Made by a program: the position numbers and the translations under genes. A stretch of DNA of 64,000 bases, from the NCBI GenBank assembly GCA_910577395.1, contig CAJTLG010000001.1:266453-330452 (forward strand). Direction: 5' to 3'. The notes below the pieces were generated by a model. The model worked only from the letters and a program-made list of their open reading frames with translations, made no database searches and had not been told where the DNA came from. Shown here piece after piece: positions 54,430 to 62,994 of this stretch. Source of the stretch: an uncultured Vampirovibrio sp. (GTDB lineage Bacteria > Cyanobacteriota > Vampirovibrionia > Gastranaerophilales > Gastranaerophilaceae). Numbering within the stretch: the first letter of the stretch is position 1; the number at the start of each line of letters is the position of its first letter.

Positions 54430-54675
54430 GACACAGCGCACCGAAAAGGACCCTGTGGGCGCAAAGGGTGAGTACGACGAGAGCTCGTAAAACCTGCCTG
54501 CGCGTAGCACTAAAACCCGATACTTACCAGATACATATGTGCCAGACCATACATGCTCCGGGTAGCAGCGATCAGCTAGACCGGTACCGGCACTGGCGCC
54601 CTTACACTTACCGCCCAAATAGTAGCACCGCGGGGCACCTATACTTGCACTTGTCGTGTGGTCACACAGCTGCAA
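54430..54675 (-). pseudogene. Silent lectin-module cassette C3
   Basis: 82 open codons: LQLCDHTTSAS, GAPRCYYLGGKCKGA, RCYPEHVWSGT, a variable stretch (YRVLVLRAGRFYELSSYSPF), and FSVRCVPGY. Closest of the four to the full gene in its opening (LQLCNHTT there). It is 26 bp from C4 and 26 bp from C2, and in a different frame from both. Confidence 0.72.
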
Positions 54676-54686
54676 GCTGTATGCAG
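54664..54686 (-). repeat. Junction repeat, copy 1
   Basis: The 23 bases from 54664 to 54686 (ACACAGCTGCAAGCTGTATG on the plus strand, then CAG) are identical to 54924-54946. Each copy spans the start of a cassette (C3, C2). The core contains an imperfect palindrome (CAGC..GCTG). Confidence 0.85.
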
Positions 54687-54701
54687 CAGCCTATGTCCAG
54701 C

Positions 54702-54935
54702 GACACAGCGCACCGAAAAGGCAAGAGTACCAGGGTATGCGTTAAGTATGGGTGAGGTATCATACAAAACCATGGACCAATAGTGCCCTCCCGACCTGGT
54801 AGACGCCCACATATAGCCCTCATGGCAGGTGTCAATGCTTGAGAGTCTGTCATGCGAGGCGCCCTTACACATACTGTTGATATACATGCACCGCGGGGCA
54901 CCGGTAAGACTTTGTGACTGGTTACACAGCTGCAA
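54702..54935 (-). pseudogene. Silent lectin-module cassette C2
   Basis: 78 open codons: LQLCNQSQSLT, GAPRCMYINSMCKGA, TCHEGYMWAS, a variable part (HYWSMVLYDTSPILNAYPGT) and LAFSVRCVAGH. Only cassette with LAFxVRCV exactly as in the full gene's LAFGVRCV. The opening is preceded by the shared junction repeat and by unit 4. Confidence 0.72.
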
Positions 54936-54946
54936 GCTGTATGCAG
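54924..54946 (-). repeat. Junction repeat, copy 2
   Basis: Identical to 54664-54686 over 23 bases, 260 bp away. It marks the start of cassette C2. Confidence 0.85.
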
Positions 54947-55016
54947 GGCTCTTGTGGGTATTTCACCGAATTTGTTGTCATTTTATTGTCATAAACTGGT
55001 TCAATTATTCTGCTTT
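54947..55016 (-). other. Copy of the prepilin leader element inside the array (unit 4)
   Basis: On the minus strand GCAGAATAATTGAAC resembles GTAGGATAATTGAGC of unit 2 (12 of 15), and after a long AT-rich insert GAAATACCCACAAGAGCC matches 22010-22027 at 17 of 18 bases. So a non-coding piece of the full gene's upstream region is present between cassettes C1 and C2, in the same orientation as the cassettes. Confidence 0.6.
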
Positions 55017-55089
55017 TCCATTGTGTTGTTCTGGTTGTTTGCTTTTTCCAAGTGCCCCTGGAATACGGCTTTTGCTCTCTATATCCAAA

Positions 55090-55311
55090 AACACAGCGCA
55101 CCGTAAAGGCACGAGTACTCTGGCAAGTACCGGTATTATTGCAGCCCTTATAGTCAAAACCGCCTTTGTTAAGCTCTTGTGCGGCATACTGACCACTTGT
55201 GGTAGGTGTGCCTGCCCATACAATATACGGGTAGCAGGTGTCAGCATAGGCGCCCTTACACTTACCGGCCAGATAACATCTTGGGATGCTGGTACACCGT
55301 TTGATTTTCAA
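55090..55311 (-). pseudogene. Silent lectin-module cassette C1
   Basis: 74 open codons. It lacks the LQLC opening and starts in the middle (RCTSIPRCYLAGKCKGAYAD), then TCYPYIVWAGTPTTSGQY, a variable part with an extra Cys pair (GGFDYKGCNNTGTCQ) and AFTVRCVFGY. An 18-bp tract (GGTAAGTGTAAGGGCGCC) is identical to C3. It is followed by 154 bp holding unit 4, then C2. Confidence 0.7.
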
Positions 55312-55430
55312 TGTACTGTGGCATTATATGCGCTGTGCACTTTAAAACAAAGAGTTTATATGGTGTTCTAAATAAACTGTAAAACACGGCTTAAATGACC
55401 GAAGAAAATCGGTATCTTTTACGATATAGT

Positions 55431-55474
55431 AATCCCTGCTGATAAAATCCTTGAATTTTATCACTCCGGGGATT
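55431..55474. other. Extended hairpin between corA and the cassette array
   Basis: AATCCC (55431-55436) pairs with GGGATT (55469-55474) and, inside, GATAAAAT (55441-55448) with ATTTTATC (55455-55462). There is no clear T-tract on either side, so it may be a structured 3' end of corA or a feature of the array border. 55312-55430 holds no gene. Confidence 0.5.
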
Positions 55475-55482
55475 AAAAAGTA

Positions 55483-56448
55483 TTAGAACATACCCTTTTT
55501 ATTGAAAAATATTGCAGCTCCTGCAGCAGCAATCACCGATAGTATGATAATTATCATAAATCCCCAAGGGTTAGTGCCAAAGGGTACAGGTACATTCATT
55601 CCCCAAAAACTTCCTATCATAGTGGGGATTGAAAGGATAATTGTAATTGCAGCCAAAAATTTCATAATAACATTTACATTGTTACTTATAATTGATGCAA
55701 AACCGTCCATCATGCTTTCCAGAATGGTTCTGTGCATTTCAACCATTTCAACAGCCTGCTTGTTTTCAATAATTACATCTTCAAGCAAATCAATGTCATC
55801 TTCACTAAATTTTAGTACATTTGACTGCATATTTTGCATATTTGGTGAATTTGCAATCCTTAAAATCTTTTGCAGCACTATTTGGTTGTCTTTAAGTGCG
55901 GTTGTAAAATAAACAAGCGATTTTTGCACTTCCATAAGTTGGAAAAGTGCTTTATTGCTAGTGGTTTTTTTAAGTGAATCTTCAATCCGTTCGGAATGTT
56001 TATTTATAATGTTTAAATATCTTAAATAAAACTTTGCTGCCCTAAATAAGATATTTAACATAAAGTTTGTTTTATTTCTTGTATCAAAATACATAGATGT
56101 TTCTTGTGAAAATGAGCTTATAATCTTATTTTCCATTGAGCTTACCGTAATAATACTCTCCGGTGTAAAGATTATACCTAAGGGCAGAGTATCGAAATTA
56201 CCTTCTTCATCCATAAACGGTATATTGGTGATTACAAGCAAATTTCCGTCTTCATATTCAATACGCGACCTTTCATCGGCGTCCAGAGAATTTCTTAAAA
56301 AACTTTCATCTAAATCTAAAACTATTGAAACTTTCTGAATTTCTTCCAAACTTGGGGCAGTCATATTAAACCATGAACCTGACTTTGCATCATTCAGACT
56401 CAAGGTTTTTAGGGATTTATCTTCCTGAGTTTTGAAAATCTCCAGCAT
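55483..56448 (-). CDS. corA: CorA-type magnesium/cobalt channel
   Basis: 321 residues. A long cytoplasmic funnel domain (to ~residue 255) with the kinked helices LRYLNIINKHSERIEDSLKK and LKDNQIVLQKILRIANS, then two membrane helices. The first ends in SFWGMNVP, the invariant GMN motif of the selectivity entrance. The C-terminal tail is FFNKKGMF. It imports Mg2+ across the inner membrane. Alone in its transcript. Confidence 0.92.
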   Translation of the reverse strand: MLEIFKTQEDKSLKTLSLNDAKSGSWFNMTAPSLEEIQKVSIVLDLDESFLRNSLDADERSRIEYEDGNLLVITNIPFMDEEGNFDTLPLGIIFTPESIITVSSMENKIISSFSQETSMYFDTRNKTNFMLNILFRAAKFYLRYLNIINKHSERIEDSLKKTTSNKALFQLMEVQKSLVYFTTALKDNQIVLQKILRIANSPNMQNMQSNVLKFSEDDIDLLEDVIIENKQAVEMVEMHRTILESMMDGFASIISNNVNVIMKFLAAITIILSIPTMIGSFWGMNVPVPFGTNPWGFMIIIILSVIAAAGAAIFFNKKGMF

Positions 56449-56558
56449 TTTAGATTTTGCCCTTTCTCCTTATATTTCAATTAAACTACACATACAACAA
56501 ATGCGCAAGCTTGTTGAAAACCTGCGCATCTTATATTTCGTAATGCAATTATTTTTTA

Positions 56559-57035
56559 TTATTCAGCTTTTTTATCTGCAATAACCTTGCCGATTATGCC
56601 ACCTACTACCGCAACTGCTGCAGCACCGATAGCAATTGTTGATTTTTTGTGGGTTTTGGTAAATTCAACAACTTTGTTTAGGATTTTGTGCTTGCCGATA
56701 AATTCTTTGAGTGCCTCGCCTTTTGCGGGTGCTTTAAATATTGCTCTTGCGCTGCTGCTTATTTTTTTGTATGCTGCCTTAACATCCAAATTATTATTTT
56801 TTGCAAAAGCTTCAATGCTTTCCTTGCTTGCAGCTTCTTGCATGAGCTTGTTATAAGTTAAGGAATTTTTTTCAACATAATTCTTTGCCGCATTTCTGAC
56901 AAAAGTATCCTGTGCTTCCGCAAACTTCTTTGCAACCACAGGTGCGCCTTTCCAAGTAGCTGCGCCACCTACAGCTGCGCCAATTGTTGCGCCCGTAATG
57001 ATTGGTGCTGCTGAATTTACTGAATCAATTGCCAT
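56559..57035 (-). CDS. Ala/Lys-rich protein with two hydrophobic ends, unknown function
   Basis: 158 residues. A Gly/Ala-rich N-terminal segment (PIITGATIGAAVGGAATWKG), a charged helical middle (KNYVEKNSLTYNKLMQEAAS...) and a C-terminal hydrophobic helix (STIAIGAAAVAVVGGIIGKV) before KADKKAE-like tail. No cleavable signal peptide. I do not recognise a family. It has its own RBS-like AAGGTAAT sequence and stands alone between corA and maf. Confidence 0.55.
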   Translation of the reverse strand: MAIDSVNSAAPIITGATIGAAVGGAATWKGAPVVAKKFAEAQDTFVRNAAKNYVEKNSLTYNKLMQEAASKESIEAFAKNNNLDVKAAYKKISSSARAIFKAPAKGEALKEFIGKHKILNKVVEFTKTHKKSTIAIGAAAVAVVGGIIGKVIADKKAE

Positions 57036-57136
57036 AATTTATTACCTTCTCTATTTAATAACTTACACTTCCTATATATATAAACACACAAAAATGATTT
57101 TTCTTGCTATAAAATCAATAATGTGCTTAATATTTC

Positions 57137-57760
57137 TTAACAATATTTAAAACGGTTTAACATATCTTTAAGTTTATCAATTGATATCCCCATAACATTA
57201 TAATAATCTCCTTTAATCTCTTTAATAAAGCTGCTTTCGGGCGGATTTGCAGCCTCATCTGCCGTTATAAAATTCTGTATGCCATAACTCCCCGCCTTAT
57301 CAAGGGGGTTAAACTTTTCAATATATTCTTTAATTTCGCTATCCGAAAGTTCTCTAAATGTAACATATGTTTCTTCTGTTTCTGTCAAACATTTTCCTGT
57401 GCAAAAATTACCGAGACACTCAACAAGTGAAATTGATGTAACCACCTTATGGGTGCGACCGGATAATTTTTCAAGCATTAAAAAAGCCTGAGTTTTGCTT
57501 TCAGGCTTTAATAAACACACACTATTATTACCTTCTTCGAGGATTACCATTGTATCTGCCCCTATAACTATTGCAGGATAATCTATCCCTTTTGCAATAT
57601 TCAGGGCTTTATTAAGAGAGTTCTTTTTTATAATGCTTTCCTGATAAATTTCAGGCGCAGGCTCTGTATAATTTGATTTTGCTGTTGTGAAATCTATATT
57701 CCCAAGTTTTAAGATTTCTTTTCTTCTTGGCGAATTTGAGGCTAAAACAATTTTTACCAT
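57137..57760 (-). CDS. Maf-family nucleotide pyrophosphatase
   Basis: 207 residues. IVLASNSPRRKEILKLGN is the Maf start motif, followed by YPAIVIGADTMVILEEG, KLSGRTHKVVTSI and DKAGSYGIQ. These hydrolyse non-canonical or specific NTPs (dTTP/UTP/m5UTP) to the monophosphate. An extended -10, TGGTACAAT (minus strand, -10 at 57768-57773), lies 7 nt before the ATG: probable leaderless transcript. Confidence 0.9.
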   Translation of the reverse strand: MVKIVLASNSPRRKEILKLGNIDFTTAKSNYTEPAPEIYQESIIKKNSLNKALNIAKGIDYPAIVIGADTMVILEEGNNSVCLLKPESKTQAFLMLEKLSGRTHKVVTSISLVECLGNFCTGKCLTETEETYVTFRELSDSEIKEYIEKFNPLDKAGSYGIQNFITADEAANPPESSFIKEIKGDYYNVMGISIDKLKDMLNRFKYC

Positions 57761-57794
57761 ACCGCCAATTGTACCATAAATCTTTCTTTTAGGC

Positions 57795-58076
57795 CTAGCT
57801 TGCTACTGCGGCCGGGGTAGATGGCTGCGGCCTTCTTGATTTTAAGCTTCTTGTTTTTGTGTATTGTATACTTCCTGATATTGCGCTTATGCAAGTACTT
57901 TTAAGTTTCTGTTGAATGCTTAACATGCTTAAATGCATTTGCGCATAATCATTCATTGCCTCATACATTTTTTCAGGGTCAATCATTGATGTTTGTATAA
58001 TCGGGTTATCAACCTTTTGCATTGCATATTTCTTAACAAGCATTGCATCAATTCTGTCTTTTGCACCTATAGCCAT
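57795..58076 (-). CDS. Small helical protein, unknown function
   Basis: 93 residues. MAIGAKDRIDAMLVKKYAMQ, DPEKMYEAMNDYAQMHLSML and a basic, Ser/Thr/Pro-rich tail. Met-rich amphipathic helices recall small secreted or structural subunits, but I do not recognise a family. It shares its 36-bp upstream element with the gene at 38579-39079. The maf gene follows 34 bp downstream but seems to have its own promoter. Confidence 0.5.
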   Translation of the reverse strand: MAIGAKDRIDAMLVKKYAMQKVDNPIIQTSMIDPEKMYEAMNDYAQMHLSMLSIQQKLKSTCISAISGSIQYTKTRSLKSRRPQPSTPAAVAS

Positions 58077-58120
58077 AATCCTTGTATCTCCCTATCTAAA
58101 TTAATATCCCTTTTCCTGAT

Positions 58121-58156
58121 TTAATAAAGTATTTTTGTTTCCAAAAATTGCCTTTT
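58121..58156 (-). promoter_or_regulatory. 36-bp upstream element shared with 39141-39176 (site B)
   Basis: TTAATAAAGTATTTTTGTTT then CCAAAAATTGCCTTTT, 32 of 36 positions identical to site A. It is 44 bp before the start codon of 57795-58076 and oriented the same way relative to the gene as site A. Confidence 0.65.
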
Positions 58157-58228
58157 AGGATGAATTATGGCTTAATATTTCTTAATAAAACCGGGATAAC
58201 CGGTAGCGCGGTACAGTTTAAGGTTTTG

Positions 58229-59422
58229 TTACACACATTCTTTAAACACTTGTTTTAAGTCTTTTGTAATGCCGAAACATCCGGTAAGGAACGCAAGCAG
58301 TGCCATTATAATTAAAATCTTTTCGACACCTATAATTTCTGCTATATACCCAAGGGGTGCAAGGCTCAATGCCCCAAGGCCCCAGCTAAACCCCTGCATA
58401 ACGCCTGAAATTACCCCTTTGTGCTCCTTCATAAGGTTTTGTGCAGCCACTATGGCTACGGATACTGAAAGAAAAGTAAAATATCCCGTTAAAACAAATA
58501 TAGCAACGGCCAGGGCAGGGAATTTATCAATGGTCAGCATAAATAGCATCACAAGCGGTAATATGGTCCAGAATGAAAGTCTGATAATGTTTTCAGCCCC
58601 TATACGTTTTTCAATTTTAGAGCTTGTAAGCATGGATATCCCGCTAAGGATAAAAAATAATGAAATAATAATCCCGATTTGGCTTAAAGTAAAACCTTTT
58701 TCCTTAAAAATAAACGGCGCATATGTGCCAAAACTTATACTTACGCCTGATTTTACAACCGCAATCCATATAAGCGAAAGATAGGTTTTTTTCTTTAAAA
58801 TTTCTTTCATTATCTTAAAGAAATTTTCTTTACTTTTATTTATGGTTGAAGGGGGTATTTTTGGCACCTGAAAATAAAGAATAACGGCAGTTAAAACTCC
58901 TAAAATAGTCACATATGAAAGTGAGTATACCCCAAAATACTCAACAAGTGTTGATGACATAACCGGTCCAAGAGCGTATCCTATTGTGCCAAGCCCCATA
59001 AAGGCACCCATGTATTTTGAAAGGTCGGGGTTATTATAATTGAATGTATTTACAAGGCTTGTTACCTGCGGGTGAAAAAGCGCATTTCCGCACATCCCGA
59101 TAAGCAAACAAAGTGCCATAAATATGGCCTTATTGGCGGCAACAGTTAGCGGTATAAACACGGCCCCCATTAAAAGCCCCCACACCATAAATGTTCTGTG
59201 GCGCATTTTGTCTGCTATAAAACCAAAAAGAGGCTGCATCATAGATGAGAATAAATGCCCGCATGCTATAATAAGACTTATTGTGGACAATTTAATACCA
59301 AGTTTTGATGTTAAAAAAGGGTATAAGGGAATTAAGGCGGATGCGTATAAATCCACCATAAAATGCCCCATGGAAAGCCCGAATATCGCTTTTTTATTTG
59401 CTGTTAATGCTGTGTCTGCCAT
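58229..59422 (-). CDS. MFS transporter, fosmidomycin-resistance-like
   Basis: 397 residues, twelve membrane helices. MGHFMVDLYASALIPLYPFL and FGFIADKMRHRTFMVWGLLM form the start and the loop 2-3 motif; LFHPQVTSLVNTFN in the fourth helix region resembles the 'AFHPPGAA' motif of Fsr-type drug exporters. The real substrate is unknown. It begins 8 bp after purH ends, in one run with purH and surE. Confidence 0.82.
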   Translation of the reverse strand: MADTALTANKKAIFGLSMGHFMVDLYASALIPLYPFLTSKLGIKLSTISLIIACGHLFSSMMQPLFGFIADKMRHRTFMVWGLLMGAVFIPLTVAANKAIFMALCLLIGMCGNALFHPQVTSLVNTFNYNNPDLSKYMGAFMGLGTIGYALGPVMSSTLVEYFGVYSLSYVTILGVLTAVILYFQVPKIPPSTINKSKENFFKIMKEILKKKTYLSLIWIAVVKSGVSISFGTYAPFIFKEKGFTLSQIGIIISLFFILSGISMLTSSKIEKRIGAENIIRLSFWTILPLVMLFMLTIDKFPALAVAIFVLTGYFTFLSVSVAIVAAQNLMKEHKGVISGVMQGFSWGLGALSLAPLGYIAEIIGVEKILIIMALLAFLTGCFGITKDLKQVFKECV

Positions 59423-59430
59423 TTTTTATC

Positions 59431-60942
59431 CTAGTGCCTAAAGTGTCTGATTCCTGTTGTAATCATTACCATATTTAATTTATCAGCTAATTTTATCACT
59501 TCGGGGTCTTTTATGCTGCCGCCCGGTTGGATAATGCCTGCAATTCTTTCCTGTGCCGCAACTTCAATATTATCAACAGCAGGAAAAAACCCGTCACTTG
59601 CAATAACGGCATCCTTTGCACTGTCGCATACTCTTTTAAGTGCAATTTCAACAGCACCAACTCTGCTTGTTTGCCCGCCGCAAAGCCCTATGGTTCTCAA
59701 ATCTTTAGCAATCACAATCGCATTTGATTTTAAATGTTTTGCAACCTTAAATGCAAATACCATATCTTCAATCATTTCTTGGGTAGGTTTTTCTTTTGTG
59801 ACTGTCTTAAATGTTTCAGGGTCTAACTCTTTAATATCCTTTTCCTGAACAAGCGCGCCAAACGGGGTTAATTTAACCTCTTTTTGCACAAAATTCGGAT
59901 ATTCCAAAAGAGGTGTGATTAATTTTACAACACGCAGGTTTTTCTTCTTTTTAAGCTCTTCAATAGCCTCATCCGTGTAATCAGGTGCAATAACTACCTC
60001 TAAAAACATTGCAGTTAAAAGTTTTGCAATCTCTAAATCTACTTTGCCCGTAAATGCAACAATTCCGCCAAAGGCGCTCAATGGGTCGCAATCAAGTGCT
60101 TTTTCCCAAGCCTCTTTCAATGTCTTGCCAAGGGCTACACCGCAAGGGTTCGTATGTTTTATAATAACGGCTGCATTTACATCATAAAATTCTGCCGCAA
60201 TATTGAGTGCCGCTGTTGCATCCAAAATATTATTATATGAAAATTCTTTGCCGTTTAAAAATTCATATTTCAATTGGTTTTCATAACTGTATAATGCTGC
60301 CTTTTGATGCGGGTTTTCGCCGTATCTTAAATCTTTAATTTTGTTTAAATAAAATGTTTCATTTTCAGGCAGGGTGTCGGTTTTGATTTCATTAAACCGT
60401 GCATTAAATTCATTCCAAATTTCAAAATCATATTTTGATGTTGTTTGAAATGCTTTTAAGGCAAGGTCTTGTCGTAATTCTAAACTGATGTTATTTAAAT
60501 CGATATCATAATCTTGAATGTCGGTTATTACGGTTATATTTTCATAATTTTTTGCCCCCGCACGAAGCAGTGCAACCCCGCCTATATCAATATTTTTAAC
60601 AAGCGTTTCGATATCTGCGTCTTTTCTTTTGTAATCACTAAAAGGATAAAGATTTACGCAAATTAAATCAAAAGCCCGGATGTCATCTTTTACAAGCTCT
60701 TCGCGCTCCTTTAAATCGGCAAGTATTCCTGCAAAAATTTTTGGGTGCAGGGATTTTACTTTTCCGCCAATTAATTCTCTAAAGCCTGTAATATCAGTGC
60801 TTTCAATAGCCTTTATGCTATTTTTTATTAAATAATCATATGTGCCGCCTGTTGATACAATTTCGTATCCTGCTGCAGTTAGCTTTTTTGTAAATTCGAC
60901 AATGTTTGTCTTGTCAAATACGCTAATATACGCTCTTTTCAT
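59431..60942 (-). CDS. purH: Bifunctional AICAR formyltransferase / IMP cyclohydrolase
   Basis: 503 residues. The N-terminal MGS-like IMP cyclohydrolase domain (SVFDKTNIVEFTKKLTAAGY, EIVSTGGTYDYL, GGKVKSLHPKIFAGIL) and C-terminal formyltransferase (LRYGENPHQKAALY, VIIKHTNPCGVAL, DPLSAFGGIVAFTG, GGQTSRVGAVEIAL, FFPAVDNIE) are both complete. It performs the last two steps to IMP. surE is 4 bp upstream on the same strand. Confidence 0.96.
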   Translation of the reverse strand: MKRAYISVFDKTNIVEFTKKLTAAGYEIVSTGGTYDYLIKNSIKAIESTDITGFRELIGGKVKSLHPKIFAGILADLKEREELVKDDIRAFDLICVNLYPFSDYKRKDADIETLVKNIDIGGVALLRAGAKNYENITVITDIQDYDIDLNNISLELRQDLALKAFQTTSKYDFEIWNEFNARFNEIKTDTLPENETFYLNKIKDLRYGENPHQKAALYSYENQLKYEFLNGKEFSYNNILDATAALNIAAEFYDVNAAVIIKHTNPCGVALGKTLKEAWEKALDCDPLSAFGGIVAFTGKVDLEIAKLLTAMFLEVVIAPDYTDEAIEELKKKKNLRVVKLITPLLEYPNFVQKEVKLTPFGALVQEKDIKELDPETFKTVTKEKPTQEMIEDMVFAFKVAKHLKSNAIVIAKDLRTIGLCGGQTSRVGAVEIALKRVCDSAKDAVIASDGFFPAVDNIEVAAQERIAGIIQPGGSIKDPEVIKLADKLNMVMITTGIRHFRH

Positions 60943-60946
60943 TGGT

Positions 60947-61762
60947 TTATCCTATCTGTTTTGCGCCGTAACCATACCAATCGCAGATACCGTCTTTGCA
61001 AAATTCGCTCTCAAGTTCTGCCATAATAGCCTTATGAGTCATCTCAAAAGTTACGGGCGTGATTGAAATTCTATTAGCCCTTACAGCGCTTATATCTGTG
61101 CCATCCTCTTCGTGCTTCGTGGTAAGTTCACCCGCCATCCAATAATAAACCTTGCCCCTTGGGTCAATTCTTTTTTCGTATTCATCGGTGAACATTTTTG
61201 AACCCAGCTTTGTAATTTCCACCCCTGCAATATCCATTTCTTCAAGGGCAGGTGTATTGATATTAAGGATTGTTTTTTCAGGAAATTTAATCTTTTCAAT
61301 CCTCGGAAGGAATTTTGCAATAAAATCAGCTGTAACATCGAAATATACAGGGTCGCAGCTCATACTTGCAAGGCTTACCGCGATACTTGGATAATCAAGC
61401 ATTGCGCCTTCCATAGCACAGCTTACGGTGCCTGAGTATAAGATATCTATGCCAAGGTTTGGCCCGTGGTTTATACCTGAAATTACAAGGTCCGGTTTAT
61501 TGTTTTCATCTAAAAGCTCTGTAAGGCCCAGTTTTACACAGTCGCCGGGCGTGCCTGATGTTACCCAAACACGTCTTGCACCGAATTTTGATTCAAGCTC
61601 TTCCACTCTGATTGGCGTATGAAGGGTTAAAGAATGTCCTGCAGCACTTCTTTCCCTATCCGGTGCCACAACATATACATCATGCTCTTTGCTTAATCTT
61701 GTCATAAGGGCCTTAATGCCTAAAGCTGTTATGCCGTCATCGTTTGAAATCAAAATTTTCAT
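60947..61762 (-). CDS. surE: 5'-nucleotidase SurE
   Basis: 271 residues. MKILISNDDGITALGIKALM with the metal-binding DD, then ERSAAGHSLT, VTSGTPGDCVKLGL, SGINHGPNLGIDILYSGTVS and AMLDYPSIAVSL are the family motifs. It dephosphorylates nucleoside monophosphates in stationary phase. A promoter with TGTGGTATAAT (-10 near 61801) is upstream. It is the first gene of surE-purH-MFS. Confidence 0.95.
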   Translation of the reverse strand: MKILISNDDGITALGIKALMTRLSKEHDVYVVAPDRERSAAGHSLTLHTPIRVEELESKFGARRVWVTSGTPGDCVKLGLTELLDENNKPDLVISGINHGPNLGIDILYSGTVSCAMEGAMLDYPSIAVSLASMSCDPVYFDVTADFIAKFLPRIEKIKFPEKTILNINTPALEEMDIAGVEITKLGSKMFTDEYEKRIDPRGKVYYWMAGELTTKHEEDGTDISAVRANRISITPVTFEMTHKAIMAELESEFCKDGICDWYGYGAKQIG

Positions 61763-61880
61763 ATCTTCTTGTTATCCTGTTCTTCTGTTACGTTTACTTA
61801 TTATACCACAACTTTATTGCCATTTTTTGAATATTATTATAGTATATTTGTATCTGAATTTTATACGAGGATTTTATTTT

Positions 61881-62051
61881 ATGGCAAGAATTGTAAGACC
61901 GACTTGGGCTATCAGATGTCAAAACTCTAGCTGTAGAGAGCTTTTTGAAGTTGTTGTATTAAGTGACGACAAACAGCAAGAAGTTGTTTGCCCGAAATGT
62001 GGCGAACACTACATTTATCCGCCGCAACAAAGTGATGACGTTGAAGAATAG
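61881..62051 (+). CDS. Small zinc-ribbon protein (56 aa)
   Basis: The start at 61881 follows GAGGA; longer frames lack a ribosome site. MARIVRPTWAIRCQNSSCRE, then CPKCGEHYIYPPQQ and an acidic tail. Two Cys pairs (C-x4-C and C-x2-C) fit a zinc ribbon, probably nucleic-acid or protein-binding. Function unknown. Its end overlaps the radical-SAM gene by 17 bp. Confidence 0.7.
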   Translation: MARIVRPTWAIRCQNSSCRELFEVVVLSDDKQQEVVCPKCGEHYIYPPQQSDDVEE

Positions 62052-62991
62052 CGCGCAATCTTCTGCCGCGGGGTGTCAGCCGGGGCAGGATAAACGCTAT
62101 TTTACATTCAGTAACTATTTATATAAAAAATTCGGCAAAAAGGTTTATAAAATAACTCTTGATGCCGGTTTTTCGTGCCCAAATCGTGACGGTACAATAT
62201 CATCAGGCGGATGTATTTTTTGTGATGAATCCGGCAGTTTTTCTAAAGCTCACTCTTCCTTGCTTTCTGTTGAAGAACAGGTGCAAACCGCAATTAATAA
62301 TTTGCCTAAGCGTTTTAAGGCGGAGCTGTTTTTAGCTTATTTTCAGGCTTTTTCTAATACCTATGCGCCGCTTGAAAAATTAAAAAGTGTCTATGACGGT
62401 GCCTTTACAGACCCGCGTGTGGTTGGTATTTCAATAGGTACACGTCCGGATTGTGTTGATAAAGATAAGTTAAACCTTATATCATCCTATAAAAACCCTT
62501 GGCTTGAATTAGGCTTACAAACCGCTCATGATAAGACTTTAAAGCTTATAAACAGGGGGCACGATTTTAAATGTTTTGAAAAAGCTTATATTCTTGCAAA
62601 AGAGGCCGGTATCAATGTTTGCGTGCATATAATTCTTGGCCTGCCCGGGGAAACACCTAAAGATATGCTTAAAACTGCTCGTATACTATCAAATATGGGT
62701 GTCGAGGGGGTGAAAATTCACGCCCTTACTGTACTTCAAAATACTCCGCTTGCAAAAATTCATTCTAAAAGCCCAATTCAGCTCTTGTCAGAGGATGAAT
62801 ACTGTAATTTGGTGTGCGATATTATTGAAATCCTCCCGCCAAAAACTACAATCCATCGTGTCGGGGGCAGTGGGCTTTCAACAACGCTTATTGCACCTCT
62901 TTGGGCGAGAAATAAATTTGAAACAATGAATAAAATAGATAGAATTCTTTGGGAAAGAAATACTTGTCAGGGTGCAAAATATCGGGGATAA
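62035..62991 (+). CDS. Radical SAM protein, TIGR01212/YhcC family
   Basis: 318 residues from the ATG at 62035. KITLDAGFSCPNRDGTISSG then GCIFCDESGSFS provide the [4Fe-4S] cysteines of this subgroup (C-x14-C-x2-C). AYFQAFSNTYAPLEKL, GTRPDCVDKDKL, LELGLQTAHDKTLKLINRGH, NVCVHIILGLPGETPKDML and KIHALTVLQNT follow. The reaction of the family is not established. It is translationally linked to the small zinc ribbon. Confidence 0.87.
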   Translation: MTLKNSAQSSAAGCQPGQDKRYFTFSNYLYKKFGKKVYKITLDAGFSCPNRDGTISSGGCIFCDESGSFSKAHSSLLSVEEQVQTAINNLPKRFKAELFLAYFQAFSNTYAPLEKLKSVYDGAFTDPRVVGISIGTRPDCVDKDKLNLISSYKNPWLELGLQTAHDKTLKLINRGHDFKCFEKAYILAKEAGINVCVHIILGLPGETPKDMLKTARILSNMGVEGVKIHALTVLQNTPLAKIHSKSPIQLLSEDEYCNLVCDIIEILPPKTTIHRVGGSGLSTTLIAPLWARNKFETMNKIDRILWERNTCQGAKYRG

Positions 62992-62994
62992 CCC

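Noticed and set aside
54829..55371. Plus-strand open frames across the array
   Set aside because: They are antisense shadows of the cassettes; the minus-strand translation shows clear homology to the prepilin module, whereas these do not resemble anything.
54100..55400. Diversity-generating retroelement (DGR)
   Set aside because: The VRCV-ending lectin-like module resembles DGR targets, but there is no reverse transcriptase or accessory gene in the window, and the cassettes differ from each other and from the gene at all base types and in length, not only at adenines. A DGR elsewhere in the genome is not excluded.
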